Below, in pieces: positions 57,120-64,000 of a stretch of DNA of 64,000 nt (within the stretch, counting starts at the first letter, position 1; each line of letters begins with the position of its first letter). The translations under genes and the position numbers were made by a program. The notes under the pieces were generated by a model, which had not been told where the DNA came from, ran no database searches, and saw only the letters and a list, made by a program, of their open reading frames with translations. The stretch comes from Helicoverpa zea (lineage: Eukaryota; Arthropoda; Insecta; Lepidoptera; Noctuidae): NCBI RefSeq assembly GCF_022581195.2, contig NC_061463.1:11036001-11100000 (forward strand), in the 5' to 3' direction.

Positions 57120-58289
57120 CTCCGGTGTGTTTTTTGTAAAGCCACACACACAATACTGGTTAGTTTTTCTTTACGTGGAAACTTTATGATAATTTGGCGT
57201 ATTGTTACTTTGTTGGTTATTTGTTTTTCTTTTTTTCTTCGTTGGTTCTTAGATCATGTTCTTTATATAATAATATGTTTGGAAGATAAATTTACCATTG
57301 CACGACTTTTTGTAAGCAGCTGATGTTCCATTTTTTGTCAATTCAATCTCATTTCAAGTAAAGGATAGCATTCAATCATGTAAAATACGATCTTTAACCT
57401 GAATCGTAGTTTTTTTATGATACGTAATATCTTACTGCAAGTACGGGGCAAACGTATCAAACTTTAAGAAAAAATATAGTAATAAGTTTTAAGCGTTATT
57501 GTGTACGAACCAAAAAGAGATATAATATAGGTATATTTGCTGGCTTAAAAACTGCTATTGAAATTAACTGCGCCGTAGACAAACCTTTATACTCACCTAA
57601 ACTATTCTAAGAACTTTAGTTATAGACTATCAAATATTGCGCGAACATGATATTTGCTTATTAACTCAAATATTGAAATTCTTGGATTTCGAAAAGGAGT
57701 GAAAAAGAAGCTAATTACAGAAACAGAAAAAGTGCTAATTTCGGGATCTACTGAGCTGATAAAAAAACTTAGGTGTTAAAATAGCCCAGATATTGTGGAA
57801 GGCTACTTACTTTCGGTATGCAGGCGAAACAATCAGTTCTAATACAGTTTTAAGATAAACGAATGAGTACTTCAGTTTTTCCTTCCTCATTAAATAATTT
57901 CCTTATATTAGTGTTTTGAATTAAATTAAGAGTACCTGCACGCTGAAACAGCATTTTTTTTTTAAGAATCTTGGCTCCAATGAAAGTTTTCAGTCTGTCT
58001 GAAACCAGCTAAATGCCTGATCTTTGTAATGTGCGTACTACCATTTATGTTCATACTGATTTACAAGCTCAAACATACTATCGAAACACAAAAATTGTGC
58101 AGTGTGTGCGAACTCTAAATCGATTTTTTGGTAATAATGTACCGGATCGGGATTCCCGCTGTCAAGTTAACTAATTTGTGAATAAACTTGATGAGAATCT
58201 TGAATACTGTGTATGTGTGTAATGATTATGTAAGTGCACGCCGTTTCAATGAACTCCGATTAGCCTGATTTCAATGAGAGCTAATACTT

Positions 58290-58492
58290 ATCTATACTAA
58301 TATTATAAAGAGGAAAACTTTGTTTGTTTGGTTGTAATGGATAAACTCAAAAACTACTGGACCGATTTTAAATATTCTTTCACCATTAGAAAGCTATATT
58401 ATCTGCGAGTAACATAGGCTATATTTTATCCCGGTGCGGGCAGTAGCTCCCACGGGACGTGGGTGAAACCGCGGGAAAACAGCTAGTCAGTT
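58290..58492 (+). repeat. Dispersed repeat, close relative of the copy at 3157
   Basis: It runs from tactaatattataaagagg through aactactggaccgattttaa to gaaaccgcgggaaaacagct. It is the best match to 3157-3348, consistent with a recently active subfamily. Confidence 0.7.
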
Positions 58493-58576
58493 ATATAACT
58501 GGAGAATATCTTAATGGAGAGTTGGTTGCTCCAAGAACGTAAAAATAAGAAGACATAGAAAGCTATTTTAATAATT

Positions 58577-58582
58577 TTATTT
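58577..58582 (-). terminator. Candidate poly(A) signal of betaGRP gene 3
   Basis: TTTATT on the plus strand, about 450 nt after the gene 3 stop. Assigned by position only. Confidence 0.25.
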
Positions 58583-59031
58583 CGTGGCAGCGTAGAATTG
58601 TACCTAGGTGAGAACTTGTTTTGAGCCATTTAGACAGACTAGACAAAGTACAAAGTTCTGTCGCAAGAGTGCAGCACTATCGTAAACACTAAACATTGGT
58701 TTGATTAGCTAATAGTTCAAAGCTTGATAAAAATACATTATATTTAAAGTACAAATTAGGAATAATGGATTATTATCACAATATGACATCACTATTGTAG
58801 ATAATTTATGAATACATAATTACAAATTGCAATGGGAGTTTGTCCTAGTGATAGTGGCGCCATCTCGGCAGAGCTATGACAAGTATTCCCCATTGGTGAA
58901 GTCCAGGTTTCCATAATAATACAGGAGCTACGTAAAGAAGGACAACGGAGGGAAAATTACGTCAGTAAACAAAATAAGGGCCATTTTACATGGAGGTTAT
59001 CGTTTATGTTCACAGTCGTTAGAAACCACAT

Positions 59032-59217
59032 TTAAAGAGCGTACACCCTAACGTAATCAATCTTCATAGCTCCGTTATACCAAGTGGGGAACCAGGTGTC
59101 TTTTGCTTTCCAGAAGTTAAGCATGGCCTTGCTAGCGGTGTTCCTCCATGGTTTGCCTTCTAAGCCATCATCGAAGTCGTAGACTCCTCCCACGCGAAGA
59201 CCAAGGGTTAGATGGAA
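59032..59217 (-). CDS. betaGRP gene 3 last exon
   Basis: It encodes FHLTLGLRVGGVYDFDDGLE, KPWRNTASKAMLNFWKAKDT and MKIDYVRVYAL, then TAA at 59034-59032. Confidence 0.95.
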   Translation of the reverse strand, partial: FHLTLGLRVGGVYDFDDGLEGKPWRNTASKAMLNFWKAKDTWFPTWYNGAMKIDYVRVYAL

Positions 59218-62200
59218 CTGGAATTACAAAAAAGAATAAAGCATTTCTTAACATTTTTAGGAATCAACCACTACTAATACTTTACAAGTCTGGGAGAGAA
59301 TTCAAACGCTATTAAGTGCTATTAACTGTTTGTAGAAGAAACGTGTATGAGTAGAAAAGTTAACGACAAATAATGTTATAAGATGAACGTAACTGCATTA
59401 TATTTATGATCTACGTATATGTACGTATCTACGTACTATGGGCAAGAAAGTTAGGTAAACATAAAGTAAACAAAACAGAAGAAAATTCAGCCCCAATTGT
59501 CCCAAAATTGAGGGACATCTAATACCTTTAAGGGTTTAGAAAAAATATAAAGCAAAAAGTTTATAAAAAGTCTTACCATCTGATCCAAGGGCGCCATGAC
59601 AGTTCCTCTCTGCCAAACTGACGCATGCGGGACACTGTTCTTACGAGCTTCCTCGAAGAAGCCCCCGCCGGGGCTGATGGTGCCGTACTGCTCTCCATCA
59701 ACCAGAAACTCCATGCCATCTATAACAGAAAACAGAGAATGCGTTGATTTTGAAGATTTTTTTTACAGACGGACATGTGTTGCTCGGGACTTTGTTGCGC
59801 CACTTCTTCTTTTCATGAAAAACATATAGGAAGTGGTGAAGGATGAAAAACATAGAAACATAGAAAAGGTGTTTTGGGGAGTGTCTTTTAAATTCAAAAA
59901 GTAATTTTTTTCGTTCAAAAAGTTTGAATAAATAATTTTGAGATCGAGTTTTTACTTTTTACAACAGGTTATTGAACACAGACCATACAAAACTATTGTC
60001 AAAATAATCCAACAAGGTCCCAAAAGTAAGGCGAATCTGTTATGATAATAAAAATAATTACAGAATCTAATTAAACGTAAACTTAATCTCGCTAAGCAAT
60101 ACCTGGTCTCCAAACCATGGTATAGTTATGGAAGTCCTTATGCCAGTTGTCGATGCCGATCTTCTCCTTCAGCAGGGCAGTTCTGAAGGGCCCGGAGTCA
60201 GTGAGCACTGGGCCTCCATACAACTTCTTCGCCAGACCGAGGTTACCCCGAACGAAGGCCACCCGCATCAGACCTGATGCGTATCTGGTTGAACCGTAGG
60301 CGCTGTCTGTTGGTTCCAGATTGATCTCTGGTGGAGAGAGAGAAGACTTCTCAAACATCTACTATTAGAGTACTCGCATACTTCAGACTAAAAGATGGCC
60401 GACGACGGTTGACCCGACATTTTTTAAAGAAAATCTTGATTACAGTCAGTGTTTCTAGTCGGTATGAGACCTGATATGTGCGTACCATCATTCATCTTCA
60501 TACTGATTTGAGGCCAAACAAACTATCAGCTGACTAAATGATTGCAGTGATCGGGTACACTTACAAGCAAAACCAAACATAACAGAAGTTAAAGTAACAA
60601 TGAGAAAAATACTTAAAGCATTCGTTCTGCATCAAGTTTTTATATCATAAAGGTGTAAAATGGAGTCTTCAAATTGAAGACAAAACTATACCAGGTACGA
60701 TCCAGCTACCAGAAGGTAGTTTAGCCCGTACTTCGACCCTCCCGTACTTGAAGCTGAAGGTGTGTCGAGTGGATATCTTGCCCGTGGTCACAGGTGGAAG
60801 GATTTGAGCTCCGACACCCTCCCTCCGGCATTCAAGTGAATTAATTTTACCTGTGCAACTGAAAACAAGGATAAAATATGTAACTTACTTAACTAAAATA
60901 AATTAAGTAACGTAAGACTCTATTTATCCTAACTAATATTATAAATGTGAAAGTAACTCTGTCTGTCTGTCTTTTCTTCACGCCTAAACTACTGAACCGA
61001 TTTGTGTGAAATTTGGTACAGACATAGTTTGGAACACAAACACGACAAATATACGAAATCAAAATCCCGTCGTCAAAGTCATATTAAAATTAAACTAAGT
61101 GAGTGATAAAATTATATGCTACTAGGTTTCACCCGCGGTTTCACCACCAATGTACCAAGTAGCTTATATCATCATCATCATCATCATGATCAGCCTATCG
61201 CAGTCCACTGCTGGACATAGGCCTCTCCAAGTGCACGCCACTGAGATCGATTTTACATTTTTATTTTTCTATAGTAGCTTATATAGGTACCATGTTTTTC
61301 TGATATATTTATAACGTACACATAATATGTATTATTGAAATGTTTGAAACTGTACAATACCCGCGTTAATATGTTACTCGAGAATGGTGTGTGTAGAAAA
61401 TTTTTAAAATCTGTTTAGTAGTTTCGAAGACCTTACGATACAAAGAAATAAAAAACGTCTTTGTTATAGGTACTTATAGATTACAAGTTTAGTTCAGATA
61501 GGCAGTCGCTTCTTGTAAAGCACTGGTACTCAGCTGAATCCGGTTAGACTGGAAGCCGACCCCAACATGGTTGGGAAAAAGGCTCGGAGGATGGATACAT
61601 TACAAGTTTATGAATAAGCAAATGGTCACTTGGGAAAAAATACCTGGTAGATAAATCCATAACCGCATAAAGGGATTGGGTGTCTGACTCAGTCAGGACT
61701 GGAGTGATGACCAGAGAACCATCTTCCAAAGTGATGGTGTTCTCCGGTCTGTACAAGTTGAATGGGTAGTCCTGAATTGACAAGAAAACTAAGTATGAGA
61801 AGACAGTTGACATCAATTAAATTAAAGACATAAATTCTGGTGAGGACTCTTAAAATTGATTTTTTTCTTCAATGTTAAAACCACTATTAGAATAAAAATT
61901 GGTTCACTGTTGTGAACACTGTGAACCTATAGAACACGGCCGTTCCCAAAATTCTATGTTGATGATTTGCTTTCTAGGCATAGAATATTGACGTTAGCTT
62001 CATGCAAGAAAGTAATGTCAAACTTTAAGGTCTAGTAAGTAAAACAACAGATGCTTGACGCTTCTCGTGACCAAAAGGCTGGCTCCTCGTACAGAGGATC
62101 GGCATGGCGATCCAACGAGGTAATGCTGCCAGCCTCTTGGGTACGCTCCCAGTTGTCAGCGATGGGGATGAATTTTTTGACGCGTTTTATAGTGTTTTTA

Positions 62201-63201
62201 TTGTTTTACTAGGATATTTTTTTGTGTTGTAAATAACTATGTCAATAAAGCGTAAAATCAAAAAAACAACAGCCATATACATAGAATATTGGAAACGGGA
62301 TTAAAGAGTCTCTCAATTTCTGCATAGACCTGACTGAAGTCTAAAATAAGAACTACTAAAGGAGCAGCGAAGAAACTGGTAATTTTATATTTAGAACATA
62401 CGGGTTCATCGGGAAACTGGATTAACGATTCCCACTGCGTTAACTCCCTTAGCTTCGTTTTAGTAAATTCCTCATTGAATATCAAGGTTTCTGCGCATAT
62501 ATTCCCTAGGCCTACGACCATGGTCTTGGAAATCGGACAGTCGGGTCCAGGGGGGTCGAATCTGTTTGAGGGTTGATTGCCATTTGCGGTGGGACCGCCC
62601 CAGACCCATGCTGTGTTTGTGTTTGGTGCCTGTGTTGCAGGCTGCGCACCACCTGAAGGTTTTACAGGCGTGCCATCAGGGTTCACGAATTCTGAAATAA
62701 AATGTCAACGGTTATTTGCAATCTTAAGGACGGGACTATTTTATTTATTTTACTCAATGATACCGAAGATGAGATTGATTGTAAGATCAATTGCAGACTT
62801 GTCTTTATTTAGATTATCTATTTACTATTCTTTCAACTTACCTCAATATGTCAAATTTCTTCAATAAATTTTCAACCTTATCGCAATAGTGGAAGAATAG
62901 TGTGCGCTTGGTAAAATTTGACAGTTTCAGGTAGGTTGACCTGCTGGCGTCTGTACAATTGGTACAAACTTACCTGTGACCGTGTGTTCCAGTTCAGTGA
63001 TCATACGACCCTGTCCATTCTGCCTTATAAAGATCCAGTAATATATAGTGTCTCCGATCTTCAAGGCCACATCGCGGTTCGTGTATATCCACTTGCCGCG
63101 ACTTTTGTTAACAATATCCTTTTTAATTTCTCCCTCGTTGATCCCATCGTCGAATGGTTTGTTGATATTTCCACGAAATCCGAAGAACTGGTAGTTGTCG
63201 T
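59032..63201 (-). CDS. Beta-1,3-glucan recognition protein, gene 3 (5' exon outside window)
   Basis: Seven exons in transcription order: 63201-62974, 62691-62402, 61771-61644, 60858-60692, 60327-60103, 59719-59577, 59217-59032. They sum to 1367 nt (2 nt of a split codon, 454 codons, stop). The signal-peptide exon lies beyond 64000 or was not recognised in 63202-64000; the full protein should be near 495-500 aa. A CBM39-type domain comes first, then a Pro/Asn/Gly-rich linker of about 50 residues, then a GH16-like domain. The former active site reads SGLMRVAFVRGN, without the catalytic glutamates. It is most similar to gene 2 but has no intron between the equivalents of exons 6 and 7. A secreted pattern-recognition protein is expected. 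Confidence 0.94.
59577..59719 (-). CDS. betaGRP gene 3 exon: GH16-like domain
   Basis: It encodes GMEFLVDGEQYGTISPGGGF, FEEARKNS and WQRGTVMAPLDQM. Donor atg|GTAAGA, phase 0. Confidence 0.94.
60103..60327 (-). CDS. betaGRP gene 3 exon: fused equivalent of gene 2 exons 6 and 7
   Basis: It encodes EINLEPTDSAYGSTRYASG, LMRVAFVRGN, LYGGPVLTDSGPF and KDFHNYTMVWRP in one uninterrupted 225-nt exon. Confidence 0.95.
60692..60858 (-). CDS. betaGRP gene 3 exon: GH16-like domain
   Basis: It encodes CTGKINSLECRREGVGAQIL, STRHTFSFKYGRVEVRAKLP and SGSWIVP. The usual GDW before the active-site exon is GSW here. Confidence 0.94.
60930..61025 (+). repeat. Truncated dispersed repeat in betaGRP gene 3 intron
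   Basis: ctaatattataaatgtgaaa, a short (TGTC)n, and aactactgaaccgatttgtg. It matches the first part of 12020-12296 almost base for base. Confidence 0.65.
61158..61284 (-). mobile_element. RTE-like LINE 3' fragment with 12-bp target duplication
   Basis: agtagcttatat at 61158-61169 and 61273-61284. The insert carries a CATCATCATC run, then cagtccactgctggacatag, the common lepidopteran RTE-type 3' end, in minus orientation and about 100 bp long. Confidence 0.75.
61480..61610 (+). mobile_element. 107-bp 5'-truncated SINE with 12-bp target duplication
   Basis: attacaagttta at 61480-61491 and 61599-61610. The insert holds gataggcagtcgcttcttgt through ggctcggaggatgg in plus orientation. It ends 34 bp from a betaGRP gene 3 exon (61644). 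Confidence 0.85.
61644..61771 (-). CDS. betaGRP gene 3 exon: GH16-like domain
   Basis: It encodes DYPFNLYRPENTITLEDGSL, VITPVLTESDTQSLYAVMD. Donor ag|GTATTT is weak but fixed by phase and by comparison with gene 2 exon 4. Confidence 0.92.
62402..62691 (-). CDS. betaGRP gene 3 exon: linker and start of GH16-like domain
   Basis: The linker VNPDGTPVKPSGGAQPATQA and following N/P/G-rich sequence precede DCPISKTMV, ICAETLIFNEEF and QFPDEP. Phase 0 end at ccc|GTATGT. Confidence 0.93.
62974..63201 (-). CDS. betaGRP gene 3 exon: CBM39
   Basis: It encodes DNYQFFGFRGNINKPFDDG, IVNKSRGKWIYTNRDVALKI and GDTIYYWIFIRQNGQG. Acceptor ttttttctag; donor g|GTAAGT. Confidence 0.94.
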
Positions 63202-64000
63202 CTAGAAAAAAGGGTACTTAGGTTAAATCAAAGAAATGCATTTTTCGAGAGTGGGTTTCAAACAATCGAAATTCCAAAATTTCGTCTACTCTTGGAGGTA
63301 CTTAGTATCCCTGAGTGAAGATATGCTATTACATTAATCACCAAGCTTTCCCTTTAATCAGTAGATACATACATGTATGTATACTTAGAGTTTAGGAACA
63401 AAATGTGAATAATTATATTATAATAAACATTCCTTATTGTTCATACGTGAAGCAAATTATGTTCAGCGGAGTTTCCATTACTTATTTTTATTGCAATCCT
63501 GACCTAATGAACTTTTATCGGCGTCTGATTCTTCTGTATAATAATATTGTATATGTAGGTACATATATAGGAAAGACTGTTTCTTAGTAGATATGCGATA
63601 GCCGATCTTTGAATTAGTTTATTAAATAAATTAATAAATAATAAATAAATTTATAAAATTAAATTTAAATTAATCTTTGAAATAGCCGATCGATTGAAGG
63701 ATATTCGAATAAAAATAATATAGCTTGTGCGAAGATGACCCGAGTGAGGCTCAAGTTCACTGACGACATAAACATCTGTTTTCTACAAAACAATTATTTA
63801 CTTTTAAAATGTTCTGTGAAAATAGTCATGTTGAACAGTAGTATTAAGAAAACTGACGTTTACCAATGTTGTTGGTGAACTTGAGCTATAATAATGCTTG
63901 TAATCGATTGGCTCCTGTTTATAGGACAGGAATACTCTGTACGGTTTTATTCTAATAACGATGTGGATATATTTTTCTGTTCTTTCTTTCTCTCTTTAGC
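63202..64000 (-). other. Start of betaGRP gene 3 intron 1
   Basis: AT-rich with TAAATAAATTAA runs near 63620. I saw no minus-strand signal-peptide exon ending in the usual VSIPG|GTAAG-type boundary here, so exon 1 should lie further on. Confidence 0.5.

Larger units (their letters stand above)
56944..59031. other. Spacer between betaGRP genes 3 and 2 (promoter of gene 2)
   Basis: AT-rich. It contains the gene 2 promoter side near 57080-57120, a dispersed repeat at 58290-58492 and the 3' UTR of gene 3. No further gene seen; the open frame at 57096-57323 is hydrophobic AT-rich noise. Confidence 0.6.

Noticed and set aside
57170..57186. Possible NF-kappaB-like site (gtggaaactttat) upstream of betaGRP gene 2
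   Set aside because: One mismatch from a loose consensus in AT-rich DNA; not distinguishable from chance.
62577..63205. Plus-strand frames opposite betaGRP gene 3
   Set aside because: Reverse reading of two conserved minus-strand exons.

Overview
The window is a piece of a moth genome (Lepidoptera, most likely a noctuoid). The sequence is AT-rich, with intron-rich genes and GC-rich coding exons. It is dense with repeats typical of Lepidoptera: tRNA-headed SINEs ending in GAT repeats, RTE-like LINE tails, short inverted-repeat MITEs, and an abundant repeat with a core like 'actactgaaccgattt'. No prokaryotic gene organisation, CRISPR array or rRNA/tRNA gene was seen.

Layout. Positions 1-14409 hold no coding exon I can support; they are repeats and AT-rich sequence, probably 5' intron or flank of the next gene. 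Positions 14410-28490 (+) carry 15 exons, 834 codons plus stop with every splice phase consistent, of a secretory-pathway Ca2+/Mn2+ P-type ATPase (SPCA, ATP2C1/SPoCk family). Its N-terminal 85-90 residues are not in the window. Positions 28491-34262 are the SPCA 3' UTR and the spacer between convergent genes. From 34263 to the end of the window, three beta-1,3-glucan recognition protein (betaGRP/GNBP) genes lie head-to-tail on the minus strand: gene 1 (34263-45474, 482 aa), gene 2 (47569-56943, 505 aa) and gene 3 (59032-63201 and beyond, signal-peptide exon off the window). Each has an N-terminal CBM39-type domain and a C-terminal GH16-like domain whose catalytic glutamates are replaced, so these are sensors of fungal/bacterial glucan rather than enzymes. 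They are the type of protein that starts the prophenoloxidase and Toll protease cascades. SPCA, a Golgi pump, has no evident functional link to them.

Most unusual observations. (1) The 3' end of one SPCA exon, with its splice donor and 21 nt of intron, is repeated about 24 times as a near-perfect 103-bp array (22909-25370). It carries 24 identical donors, of which only the first keeps the frame, and 47 CACGTG E-boxes. Two other SPCA exons also have partial copies in the following intron. (2) A 202-bp MITE with perfect 35-bp inverted repeats sits 35 bp upstream of the betaGRP gene 1 ATG and brings AP-1 (TGAGTCA) and CRE (TGACGTCA) sites in both arms. (3) One SINE has a 5S-rRNA-like head joined to the body otherwise carried by tRNA-headed SINEs. 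Ultra-short SINE 3' stubs of about 45-60 bp with clear target-site duplications occur repeatedly. (4) A 2.8-kb foldback element and a decayed transposon-associated protein copy lie in introns of betaGRP gene 1. (5) Five exact TATCGATA motifs cluster between the convergent 3' ends of SPCA and betaGRP gene 1.
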